Assembly (NCBI RefSeq): GCF_001544515.1
Contig: NZ_FCOL02000001.1
Location: 310,001-374,000, forward strand
Length of the DNA: 64,000 nt
Direction: 5' to 3'
Origin: Caballeronia terrestris
Lineage (GTDB): Bacteria; Pseudomonadota; Gammaproteobacteria; Burkholderiales; Burkholderiaceae
Part shown: one piece after another, positions 36,410 to 44,406 of the stretch
How the letters are laid out: each line of letters starts with the position of its first letter
Numbering within the stretch: position 1 is the stretch's first letter
The notes under the pieces: model-generated
The model's input: the letters and a program-made list of their open reading frames with translations, nothing else
What the model was told of the DNA's origin: nothing
Database searches by the model: none
Translations under genes and position numbers: made by a program

Positions 36410-38719
36410 ATGAAGAGCATGACGCGCAAAACGCGGTCCGCGCATCCGTTCAAACCCCGATCGGCGTTGCGGCTTTGCTTCGGCAGCGCCCTCGCGGGCC
36501 TGACGGCGAGCGCGTGGGCGCAGGCGGAGCCCGCATCCGAAGCGGTGGTCACGAAGGAACTGCCATCGATCATCGTCGTCGGTACGACGCCGCTGCTGGG
36601 CGTCGGCACGCCGCTCGAAAAAGTGCCCGCGAACGTGCAGACGATCCGCGGACGCGACATCGAGCAACAGCATTCCCCCACGATCAGCGACTTCCTGTCG
36701 AACAACACGGTCAGCGTCACGACCAACGACGCGCAGGGCAATTCCTCGCAGACCGACATCAACTATCGCGGCTTCACAGCGTCGCCGTTGCTCGGCACCC
36801 CGCAGGGGCTGTCGGTGTTTCTCGACGGCGTGCGCGTCAACGAGCCGTTCGGCGACGTCGTGAACTGGGACCTGATCCCGCAGGCCGCGATCAATACGAT
36901 CCAGCTAATCCCCGGCTCGAATCCGACGTTCGGCCTGAATACGCTAGGCGGCGCGGTTGTCGTATCGACGAAGAACGGCCGCAGCAATCCGGGCGGCAAT
37001 GCCGAAGTGAGCTTCGGCTCGTTCGGGCGCAAGACGGCGCAGATCGAACAGGGCGGCGTGATCGGTAGCAACCTCGACTACTACTTCACTGCCAACGTCT
37101 CGAACGACAACGGCTGGGCCGACCACAACGCGAGCAAGTTGCGCCAGGCGTTCGGCAAGCTGCGCTACACCGACGCCGACACCACGATTTCCCTGTCGAT
37201 GGGCGCCGCCGACAACACGCTCGACGGCTCGCAGACGATCCCGCGATCGTTCCTCGACAACCGCCATCAGGCGTACACGTTCCCCGATACGAACGAGAAC
37301 CAGGTCGGCTACCTGACGCTTTCCGGCGACCACTACTTCTCGCCGAACGTGCAACTGAGCGGCAACCTGTACTACCGTCACTATCGCAACAAGAACACGA
37401 GCAGCAACGTCAACGACGACTTCGGCGAAGTCGGGGACGATGGCGTCATTGACGACATCCAGGCGTTCAACGATCAGTCGGTGATCGTGACCGACAGCTA
37501 CGGCGGCAGCCTGCAACTCACGCTGCTCAACAAGCTCCTCGGGCACGACAACCAGCTTGTGATCGGCGCGGCCGGCGACTTCGCGAACTCGCACTACACG
37601 CAGGCCGCGCAGGAAGCGGCCTTTACCGATACGCGCGCGACGGTCGGCATCGGCGGCTTCGAGCCGCAGACCGATGCGAAGACGCGCAACGAGAACTGGG
37701 GCATCTACTTCGAGAACACGTTCTCGTTCAACGAACAATGGTCGATGACGCTCGCGGGGCGCTACAACTGGTCGAAGGCCGCGATCGGCGACGAGAGCGG
37801 CGTGCAACCGCTGCTCGACGGCAACCATACGTTCTCGCGTTTCAATCCGGCGATCGGCTTCAACTGGAATCCGACGCCCGCCTTCACCGCCTACGCAACT
37901 TATAACGAAGGCATGCGCTCGCCGACGGCGATCGAACTCGCGTGCGCCGATCCGGCCGCGCCGTGTTCGCTGCCGAACGACTTTATCGCGGACCCGGATC
38001 TCCAGCCCGTGATCTCGAAGACGTTCGAAGTGGGCGCGCGCGGACGTATCGGCAACGCGACGACGTGGAGCGCGGCGGTCTACAGCACGAATCTGAGTAA
38101 CGACATTCAGTTCGTCAGCAGCCAGGGCGCGGCCAGCACGCTGGGGTATTTTCAGAACGTCGGGAAGACGCGGCGGCAAGGGCTCGAACTCGCAGGGCGC
38201 ACGCAGTATGGGCCGCTGGGGATCGCGGCGAGCTATAGCTACGTGAACGCGACGTATCGATCGACGTGGACGGAAAGCAGCGCAAGCAATTCGAGCGCCG
38301 ATGCGGACGGCAATATCACCGTGCACTCGGGCGATCGAATTCCTGGCATTCCGTCGAACACGATCAAATTGCGGCTGGATTATGCTGCTACGCCCAAGTG
38401 GAATGTCGGTACGAATCTGACCTATCGGAACAGTATCTTCGCTCGCGGTGATGAGGACAATCAGGATTCGAACGGCAAGATCGCGGGGTATTTCCTGATC
38501 GATCTCGATACGACTTATAACGTGACCAAGCAGTTGCAGGTGTTCGGGACTGTGAAGAATCTGCTCAACAAGAAGTATTCGACTTTCGGCATTCTTGGGG
38601 AGAATTTCTTCAACGGGCCGAATCACACGTTCGATAGCGGGGCTACTACGAATGAGCAGTTTTTGGGCTTGGGCGCGCCCAGAGGGGTTTGGGTGGGGAT
38701 GAGGTATTCATGGCTGTGA
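36410..38719 (+). CDS. TonB-dependent outer-membrane receptor, possible PQQ receptor
   Basis: A 769-residue receptor with a long signal peptide (about 40 residues, ending ASAWAQA), a TonB box in ELPSIIVVGTTPL, a plug domain (NVQTIRGRDIEQQHSPTIS, VFLDGVRVNEPFGD, LNTLGGAVVVSTKNG) and a 22-strand-type barrel ending in the aromatic tail RGVWVGMRYSWL. The substrate cannot be read directly. The convergent neighbour is a YncE-like propeller, the same pairing as the E. coli PQQ receptor gene yncD (pqqU) with yncE, and pqqBCDE lies 2 kb upstream, so PQQ or a lanthanide complex is the best guess. Confidence 0.88.
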   Translation: MKSMTRKTRSAHPFKPRSALRLCFGSALAGLTASAWAQAEPASEAVVTKELPSIIVVGTTPLLGVGTPLEKVPANVQTIRGRDIEQQHSPTISDFLSNNTVSVTTNDAQGNSSQTDINYRGFTASPLLGTPQGLSVFLDGVRVNEPFGDVVNWDLIPQAAINTIQLIPGSNPTFGLNTLGGAVVVSTKNGRSNPGGNAEVSFGSFGRKTAQIEQGGVIGSNLDYYFTANVSNDNGWADHNASKLRQAFGKLRYTDADTTISLSMGAADNTLDGSQTIPRSFLDNRHQAYTFPDTNENQVGYLTLSGDHYFSPNVQLSGNLYYRHYRNKNTSSNVNDDFGEVGDDGVIDDIQAFNDQSVIVTDSYGGSLQLTLLNKLLGHDNQLVIGAAGDFANSHYTQAAQEAAFTDTRATVGIGGFEPQTDAKTRNENWGIYFENTFSFNEQWSMTLAGRYNWSKAAIGDESGVQPLLDGNHTFSRFNPAIGFNWNPTPAFTAYATYNEGMRSPTAIELACADPAAPCSLPNDFIADPDLQPVISKTFEVGARGRIGNATTWSAAVYSTNLSNDIQFVSSQGAASTLGYFQNVGKTRRQGLELAGRTQYGPLGIAASYSYVNATYRSTWTESSASNSSADADGNITVHSGDRIPGIPSNTIKLRLDYAATPKWNVGTNLTYRNSIFARGDEDNQDSNGKIAGYFLIDLDTTYNVTKQLQVFGTVKNLLNKKYSTFGILGENFFNGPNHTFDSGATTNEQFLGLGAPRGVWVGMRYSWL

Positions 38720-38726
38720 GTTTGAT

Positions 38727-38762
38727 GCGCCAAGGCTTCAGGTTTCAGCGAAGCCCTGGCGC
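38727..38762. terminator. Hairpin between convergent receptor and propeller genes
   Basis: The arms 38727-38739 and 38750-38762 form a 12-bp stem with one mismatch and a 10-base loop, midway between two convergent stops. There is no T-run on either side, so if it ends transcription it does so weakly or protects 3-prime ends. Confidence 0.45.
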
Positions 38763-38768
38763 CACCGA

Positions 38769-39818
38769 TCACTTACTCCCAATCGACCCCGCACTAGCCG
38801 GATAAGTCACGATCCCCCATGCCAGCGGCAAATCCCCGATCTGCTTGATCGTTTGATAATTCGCGGCATCGAGCACATAGACCGCATTCGACCGCCCGCA
38901 GGCGAGCAGCAACTTCGCCCCATCGGGCGTGAAGCTGAAATGCCAGCACCGCTGCCCAACGGGCACGTCGCTCACATGCTCGTAAGTCTTGGCATCGAAC
39001 ACCTGCAGCGTCTTGTCTCGCGACGCCGCAACGAAGAGCCGCTTGCCCTGCGGATCGAACGCGACGCCATACGGCCCCGTCTTCGTATCCACTGTCTTGA
39101 CGGTCTTCAAATCGCGCCCGTTCAACACGACGAACTTGTTCGCGTTCTCGAGCGTCACCACATACTGCTTGCCATCGGGCGATGCCTTAATCCCGCGCGG
39201 CCGCGAACCCTTCGCGAGCTTCACCGTGCGCAACGGCTTGCCGGTCCCCACGCGATACACCGACACCGTGTCGTCGCCTTCATTGGTCACGAGCAGTTCC
39301 TTGCCATCCGGAGAAAACTCGACGCCCTCGGTTTCATGCCCGCTCTTCACCGAATGCACGACCTTCAGGCTCTTCAAATCGACGATAGCGATTTCCGCCG
39401 GCGGCGAATTCTCGTCCTCGTGCTCCTCCTTCGGCGGCTCGCCCGGCGCGCCCGGAGGCCCGCCGCTTTCACCCGGTTCGTACGTCACGTACGCGTAGCC
39501 CTTGAACACGCGGACGAACTCGGGGTTCTGCCCGATCTTCGCGCGGCGCACGATCTTCCCCGTCGATGTATCGATCTCCGAGAGGTCGCCCGTCGCCTTG
39601 TTCGCCACATAGAGCTTCGTGCCGTCGGCGTTCAGGCTCAGCCCGCGCGGGCCGTCCTTGCCGAGCGAAATGGTCTGCTTGAGCGTCATCTGGTCGAGGT
39701 CGATCACGCCGACACCCGCCGTTTCGCTCGTCACGTAAGCCGTCGGCGTCGCCGCCTGCGTGAGGCTTGCAATGACCGTCATCGAAGCGACGCAGGCCGC
39801 CTTGTATCTGAAACGCAT
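38769..39818 (-). CDS. YncE-like periplasmic beta-propeller, PQQ-associated
   Basis: A 349-residue secreted seven-bladed propeller with a signal peptide (MRFRYKAACVASMTVIASLTQA). Blades are visible as repeats such as GPRGLSLNADGTKLYVANKA, EGVEFSPDGKELLVTNEGDD, RGIKASPDGKQYVVTLENA and YGVAFDPQGKRLFVAASRD. An insertion rich in Pro, Gly and Glu (about residues 118-140) interrupts an early blade. The family is often linked with PQQ-dependent catabolism. ATG 39818 is chosen for its signal peptide. Its role with the neighbouring receptor is inferred. Confidence 0.87.
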   Translation of the reverse strand: MRFRYKAACVASMTVIASLTQAATPTAYVTSETAGVGVIDLDQMTLKQTISLGKDGPRGLSLNADGTKLYVANKATGDLSEIDTSTGKIVRRAKIGQNPEFVRVFKGYAYVTYEPGESGGPPGAPGEPPKEEHEDENSPPAEIAIVDLKSLKVVHSVKSGHETEGVEFSPDGKELLVTNEGDDTVSVYRVGTGKPLRTVKLAKGSRPRGIKASPDGKQYVVTLENANKFVVLNGRDLKTVKTVDTKTGPYGVAFDPQGKRLFVAASRDKTLQVFDAKTYEHVSDVPVGQRCWHFSFTPDGAKLLLACGRSNAVYVLDAANYQTIKQIGDLPLAWGIVTYPASAGSIGSK

Positions 39819-39963
39819 GTTCGTCTCCCGCGTATTGTTTTTACCGTTTTTCTGGCGACGCACGCGCCGTGTCCCGCGATGCGCGCCCCGACAGCCAAGT
39901 TAGCCCATCGGGCGTTCGCTTGACAATGGCGCACGGCGGGAGATTCTCCCGAATTCGGTCTGA

Positions 39964-40488
39964 TCAGCGCGTGGCGTCGGCATCGGCGGCGAGCAGATCG
40001 ACGAGCGATTTCACGCCGCGCTGCCACGAGAGATCCGTGTTGCCGCGAATATCGACGGAGCGCTGAAACACTGGCTTGCCGGTCGCGACATCCTCGACGC
40101 GCAGGTTGATGTTGAGAATCAGGTTGCTGATCTTCTGCACCCAGCACACCGCGACGCGCTCGACGCCGAGCTTGCGTCCCACCTGAAGCTCGCAGCCGTT
40201 GCACGCGTTCATGTCCTGCGACGCCTGCAGCCCCGCGATCAGGTCGCCCGCGGGCGCATTGTCGGCGACGCGAAAGAGGTCGCGCGCACTCAACTGATCG
40301 CGCAATTCGTCGCTGATCATGCCGAGACGCGCGTTCTGGATGCGCGTGACATCGGCGTCGTTGTAGGCGGCGTTATCGTCGATCAGCGCGCAGTTCACGA
40401 CCGCAATCGACTTCTCCGCCGCCTGTACGTGCGATGCGACCAGGCACGCACAAACCGCTATCGCACCAACGACGTTCTGCCGGTTCAT
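39964..40488 (-). CDS. Secreted DUF2380/DUF3280-like protein
   Basis: A 174-residue exported protein of no known function; the DUF assignment is by impression. Residues 1-23 are a signal peptide (IAVCACLVASHVQA). The mature part starts KSIAVVNCALIDDN, and has a pair of cysteines in MNACNGCELQVGRK plus C in VAVCWVQKISNLILNINL; a fold like a nucleotide-free TolB N-domain is possible. It lies upstream of the beta-propeller gene in the same direction (145-base gap), so it may be part of the same periplasmic PQQ-linked set. Confidence 0.7.
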   Translation of the reverse strand: MNRQNVVGAIAVCACLVASHVQAAEKSIAVVNCALIDDNAAYNDADVTRIQNARLGMISDELRDQLSARDLFRVADNAPAGDLIAGLQASQDMNACNGCELQVGRKLGVERVAVCWVQKISNLILNINLRVEDVATGKPVFQRSVDIRGNTDLSWQRGVKSLVDLLAADADATR

Positions 40489-40670
40489 GAATCGCTCCTC
40501 GTAGAGAGATCGACGTTAGACCAACGCCGCGCGGAGCACAACGCTATTGCGTCGTCTCGGGGCCAACTCAATCGCGCGGCCTGTTCGATCGAATCCAACA
40601 CCGGAGCGAAACCGCGCACGCGCGCGTGGCGCCGAGCCTTGTCGCACGGACCTCTGGTCAAATCACACGA

Positions 40671-40688
40671 TTGGCACAAGGCTTGCAG
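40671..40688 (+). promoter_or_regulatory. Sigma-54 promoter for the 65-residue protein
   Basis: TTGGCACAAGGCTTGCAG is a near-perfect sigma-54 promoter: GG at 40673-40674, GC at 40685-40686, ten bases between, and TTGGCAC and TTGCA blocks intact. Transcription would start near 40698, leaving about 42 bases of leader before the ATG at 40740. It is the strongest promoter-like sequence in the window. Confidence 0.85.
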
Positions 40689-40739
40689 AAACCTCGGTGA
40701 GCACACGTGGTGCTCGCAACCGATCTCAGGAGAATCGTC

Positions 40740-40937
40740 ATGGAACGCGCCCTCATCATCAAGGACCTCCCCGTCACCGCCGAAGAAGCCACGCTCGCAC
40801 CCGAGAAGATGAAACTGCTGCGAGGCGGCCGCGCCGTGCAAGTGACGGTCGATGGGCAGCGCCCCGGCACCGTCGACGACTGGCAGATGAACATCGCCAT
40901 TTTCGAAGGCCGGATCAACGGGCCGTATATCGTTTGA
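40740..40937 (+). CDS. Small protein of unknown function under sigma-54 control
   Basis: A 65-residue protein that I do not recognise, starting MERALIIKDLPVTAEEATLA. It has no signal peptide, no membrane segment and no cysteine. The C-terminal half (QVTVDGQRPGTVDDWQMNIA and IFEGRINGPYIV) looks like a small beta structure. A good ribosome site (CAGGAGA at 40727) and a near-perfect sigma-54 promoter support expression. It stands alone, with the receptor, propeller and PQQ genes on its left. It could be a carrier, adaptor or peptide precursor; none is shown. Confidence 0.7.
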   Translation: MERALIIKDLPVTAEEATLAPEKMKLLRGGRAVQVTVDGQRPGTVDDWQMNIAIFEGRINGPYIV

Positions 40938-41253
40938 CGCTTCACGCATCATTTCGAGCCCTTCGGCCGAGCAGGCGAAGGGCCACAACATCGCCCCGCA
41001 GCAAATCCCCGTGGTAAACCCTCCGCGACGAATTCATTAAGCCGCACGTCGAATCCGGAAATTTTCCGATCCTGCGAGCTTCTACCATTTGCTCCATCGA
41101 ATCCGCCAATCGACCAGGAGCCAGATGAAATGAGCCGTAACGACGCACCCTAGACCCCGAACGACCCGCAAGTCACCCAGCCAGGCCGACGAAGTGGCCC
41201 GAGAGCCGCCGCGCACCTACAGCAATCGCACGATTCATGTTTGGAGAGCACGA
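40938..41253. other. 316-base intergenic region
   Basis: No gene is seen. An 8-bp hairpin (40958-40965 with 40976-40983, ten-base loop) lies 20 bases after the small protein stop; it has no T-run and is only a weak terminator candidate. The rest is presumed leader and promoter of the MFS gene, with no clear promoter boxes. Confidence 0.5.
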
Positions 41254-42621
41254 ATGAGTTCAACGAAAGCGGTTTCCGGCCACGCCTCGGGCGCTGGCAT
41301 TCAGGCGGGCGGCATCGCGCCGCCGCATCATGCAGCCCAGTCCGCCACCGACCCGCGCATCTTGAAGCGCGCCGCGATGGCGAGTTTCATCGGCAACTTC
41401 GTCGAGTGGTTCGACTACGCGTCGTACGGCTATCTCGCGACGATCATCGCCGTCGTCTTCTTTCCCCAGTCCGATGCCGCCACCGGCCTCCTCGCCGCTT
41501 ACGCCGTGTTCGCGATCTCGTTCATCGTGCGGCCCCTCGGCGGCATTGTCTGGGGACATTTCGGCGACAAGATCGGACGGCGCACCGCGCTCTCGCTGTC
41601 GATTTTGATCATGTCGTGCTCGACGTTCCTCATCGCGTTCCTGCCGACCTACGCGCAAGTCGGCATCGTCGCGCCGATCCTGCTGCTCGTCGTGCGGCTC
41701 GTGCAGGGCTTCTCGGCCTCGGGCGAATATGCGGGCGCCTCGGCCTTCCTCGCGGAGTACGCGCCGGAGGGCAAGCGCGGCATCTATACGAGCATCGTGC
41801 CGGCGAGCACGGCAGCGGGCCTGCTGTTCGGCTCGATCTTCGTCGCCGTGATGCACGCGGTGCTCACGTCCGACCAGTTGCACTCGTTCGGCTGGCGTCT
41901 GCCCTTTTTGCTCGCCGCGCCGTTCGGTTTGATCGGCCGCTATATCCGCGTGCGTCTCGAAGAGTCGCCGACCTTCAAGGCGCTCGAATCGTCGCATCAG
42001 GTGGCACGCGCGCCGGTCCGTGAACTGCTCTCGATGCATCGCGGCAAGATGCTGATCGCGTTCGGCGTGACGTGTCTCAACGCCGTCGCGTTCTATCTCG
42101 TCCTGAGCTACATGCCGACGTATCTGTCGACCGAAATGGGCGTGAGCGAAACGATGTCGTTCATTGCGGCGACTATCTCGCTCACCGCGTACATCGGCTT
42201 CGTGTTCATCATGGGCGCGCTGTCGGACCGCGTCGGGCGCAAGACGATGCTGATCGGCGCCTCGATCCTCTTCGCCGCGCTGACGGTGCCGCTCTTCAAG
42301 GGGCTGGTGGGCGCGAGCTTCATGACGATCGTGCTGATCCAGATCGCGTTCGGCGCGCTTCTCACGATGAACGACGGCACGCTGCCGTGCTTTCTCTCGG
42401 AGATCTTTCCGACGCGCGTTCGCTACAGCGGCTTCGCGTTCTGCTTCAACGCGGCGAACGCGATCTTCGGCGGCACGGCGCCGTTCATCGCGACGTGGCT
42501 GATCGGGGCGACCGGCAACAAGCTGGCGCCGGCATGGTATCTCGTCGGGGCATCGGCGGTTGCGCTGGTGGCGATGCTCGCTAGCCGGGAGACGGCGCGC
42601 AAGCCGCTCGACAATAGCTAA
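41254..42621 (+). CDS. MFS transporter, metabolite:H+ symporter family
   Basis: A 455-residue inner-membrane transporter with twelve hydrophobic segments. The MHS-family signs are ASFIGNFVEWFDYASYGYLA in helix 1, the loop 2-3 motif GHFGDKIGRRTALSLSI, and LVQGFSASGEYAGASAFLAE; a second loop motif is GALSDRVGRKTMLIG. Relatives carry dicarboxylates, proline-betaine or aromatic acids with protons; the substrate here is unknown. A 35-residue Gly/Ala/His-rich N-terminal tail precedes helix 1. ATG 41254 is preferred to 41194. A strong terminator follows. Confidence 0.9.
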   Translation: MSSTKAVSGHASGAGIQAGGIAPPHHAAQSATDPRILKRAAMASFIGNFVEWFDYASYGYLATIIAVVFFPQSDAATGLLAAYAVFAISFIVRPLGGIVWGHFGDKIGRRTALSLSILIMSCSTFLIAFLPTYAQVGIVAPILLLVVRLVQGFSASGEYAGASAFLAEYAPEGKRGIYTSIVPASTAAGLLFGSIFVAVMHAVLTSDQLHSFGWRLPFLLAAPFGLIGRYIRVRLEESPTFKALESSHQVARAPVRELLSMHRGKMLIAFGVTCLNAVAFYLVLSYMPTYLSTEMGVSETMSFIAATISLTAYIGFVFIMGALSDRVGRKTMLIGASILFAALTVPLFKGLVGASFMTIVLIQIAFGALLTMNDGTLPCFLSEIFPTRVRYSGFAFCFNAANAIFGGTAPFIATWLIGATGNKLAPAWYLVGASAVALVAMLASRETARKPLDNS

Positions 42622-42628
42622 ACCTGAC

Positions 42629-42660
42629 GAAGCCGGTCTCGCGACCGGCTTCTTCTTTTA
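42629..42660. terminator. Terminator between convergent MFS genes
   Basis: A perfect 10-bp stem (GAAGCCGGTC with GACCGGCTTC) and a TCGC loop, followed by TTCTTTT on the plus strand. It clearly serves the rightward MFS gene. The leftward MFS gene ends at 42658 just inside it, and a short A-rich flank on the left is weaker for that direction. Confidence 0.88.
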
Positions 42661-44019
42661 CTCAGCAGCGGTCACAGTCGTCGCAGACTGCGCGAGCGCG
42701 CCATGCCGGCTCAAAGCTCCTAAAGCGAATGCAGCAACCAACGCGGGCACCGCAAGAAACGTGAACACCGCGCTGAACTGCAAGCCCATGCTCATCATCA
42801 AACCGCCCGTCATCGCACCGGCCACCGCGCCCATCCGTCCGATGCCGAGCATCCACGCGACGCCGGTCGCACGGCTGCGCGTCGGATAGAACGCTGCGGC
42901 GAGCGCGGACATCGACGTCACCGCGCTCGTGACCGCCGTCCCCGTGAGGAAGATCAGGACGCTGAGCCACACCTGATCGCCGATGCCGCGTCCGATCGTC
43001 AGCACGAGTGCCGCTGCGAGCACGAAAGCGCACGCATTGACGCGCCGCGCGTTGAATCGGTCCATGATCCAGCCCAGACACAGGTTGCCGAGAATGCCGC
43101 CGAGCGGAAAGAGCGACGTCGTGAGCGCCGCGCGTTCGGCGCTGAAGCCGGCGTCCTTGAAGAGCGTCGGCAGCCAGTTCGTCAGCAGGTAGAAGATCAT
43201 CAGGCCCATGAAATACGCGAGCCACAGCATCGCCGTGCCGAACCGGTAAGGCCGCGACACAACGAGCGACAGCGCGGATTTATCGGCGACGCTGTCGCGC
43301 GGATCGGCTGCGGTGAATGCGCAGTTCGCAAGACGCGGATCGGCGGCGATGCGGCGCAGAACCCGCGCGATGCGATCCCCGGCGCGCTTTCGCACCACCA
43401 TGAATTGCGCCGATTCCGGCAGCAGCAAGACGAGCAGCACGCTCAAGACGAGCGGCCCGACGCCGCCCGCGACCAGCACGCTCGGCCAGCCGAAGTGCGG
43501 GATCATCCACGCCGCGCACAATCCGCCGATCGAGAGGCCGACGGAGAACCCGCAAAACATCGTGTTCACCACGACCGAGCGGATGCGCGACGGCGCATAT
43601 TCCGACATCAGCGTGACGGCGTTGGGCATCGCGGCGCCGAGACCGAGTCCGGTGAGAAAGCGCAGCGCGGTCAGCGATTCGATCGATCCCGCATACGCCG
43701 ACGCGAGGCTCCACGCGCCGAAGAAAAACACTGAAAGCACGAGCACCGTCTTGCGCCCGAGCCGGTCCGCGACAGGACCCGCCGCAAGCGCGCCGATGCC
43801 GAGCCCGACGAGCGCGGCGCTCATCACCGGCCCGAGCGCCGCGCGGCTCACGCCCCAGTCGCCGATCAGCGACGGCGCGATGAAACCGACGGCGGCGGTA
43901 TCGAAGCCATCGGCCGCGACGACCAGAAAGCACAGCACCAAAATCGTCCATTGATACGGCGAGAAACGCTGTTCGTCGATGAAAGTCTGCACGTCGAGCG
44001 TGGGGGCAAGCGGGTTCAT
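42658..44019 (-). CDS. MFS transporter, aromatic acid:H+ symporter family
   Basis: A 453-residue, twelve-helix transporter of AAHS type. Seen: WTILVLCFLVVAADGFDTAA in helix 1 (the DGFD motif of the family), GPVADRLGRKTVLVLS between helices 2 and 3, and GLGLGAAMPNAVTLMSEYAP. It is the last of four leftward genes with an SDR, an FAD dehydrogenase and a NIPSNAP protein, so it likely imports the substrate that these convert. Family members take up benzoate, hydroxybenzoates and related acids. Confidence 0.9.
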   Translation of the reverse strand: MNPLAPTLDVQTFIDEQRFSPYQWTILVLCFLVVAADGFDTAAVGFIAPSLIGDWGVSRAALGPVMSAALVGLGIGALAAGPVADRLGRKTVLVLSVFFFGAWSLASAYAGSIESLTALRFLTGLGLGAAMPNAVTLMSEYAPSRIRSVVVNTMFCGFSVGLSIGGLCAAWMIPHFGWPSVLVAGGVGPLVLSVLLVLLLPESAQFMVVRKRAGDRIARVLRRIAADPRLANCAFTAADPRDSVADKSALSLVVSRPYRFGTAMLWLAYFMGLMIFYLLTNWLPTLFKDAGFSAERAALTTSLFPLGGILGNLCLGWIMDRFNARRVNACAFVLAAALVLTIGRGIGDQVWLSVLIFLTGTAVTSAVTSMSALAAAFYPTRSRATGVAWMLGIGRMGAVAGAMTGGLMMSMGLQFSAVFTFLAVPALVAAFALGALSRHGALAQSATTVTAAE

Positions 44020-44067
44020 GTCGGTTGTCTCCGTGTGTTTGATGTATGCGTGCGATAGCTTCTGCGT

Positions 44068-44406
44068 CTATCGCACGGCAGCCGAAAGGCTCTTGAACGT
44101 CACGCGCCGGATGATCCGGCTCTCCTGCGCGGTAATCAGATGCGCCGATGCCTGCAAATAAGCGGGCCATTCGGGATCGGCATCGCGGGCGGTGCGGCGC
44201 TCGTCGTAATCGGCGATGCTCTCGTAGCCCCACAGATGCACCACCTGATTGAGCGCGCCGATATCGCTCATGTAGAAGCCGACCGGCGCACCGAGATACT
44301 TCAACTGAATCGGCATCGCGAGGCGATCGAACACGTCGATGAACTCGGCCATGCCGCGCGGACGGATCGTGTAGATGCGGTGATCGACGAAGGGTTTCGT
44401 GCTCAT
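44068..44406 (-). CDS. NIPSNAP family protein
   Basis: A 112-residue NIPSNAP-type protein with a dimeric ferredoxin-like fold. Signs are FVDHRIYTIRPRGMAEFID, NQVVHLWGYESIADYDERR and a terminal SRIIRRVTFKSL. These proteins are found in bacterial catabolic operons, sometimes as isomerase- or monooxygenase-like partners. The start overlaps the stop of the FAD dehydrogenase gene by 4 bases (ATGA). The function in this operon is unknown. Confidence 0.85.
   Translation of the reverse strand: MSTKPFVDHRIYTIRPRGMAEFIDVFDRLAMPIQLKYLGAPVGFYMSDIGALNQVVHLWGYESIADYDERRTARDADPEWPAYLQASAHLITAQESRIIRRVTFKSLSAAVR

Noticed and set aside
36944-38626. A 560-residue open frame on the minus strand
   Set aside because: It lies wholly antisense to the TonB receptor, whose domains are clear. 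The product is arginine-rich with no motif, as expected of a shadow in high-GC DNA.
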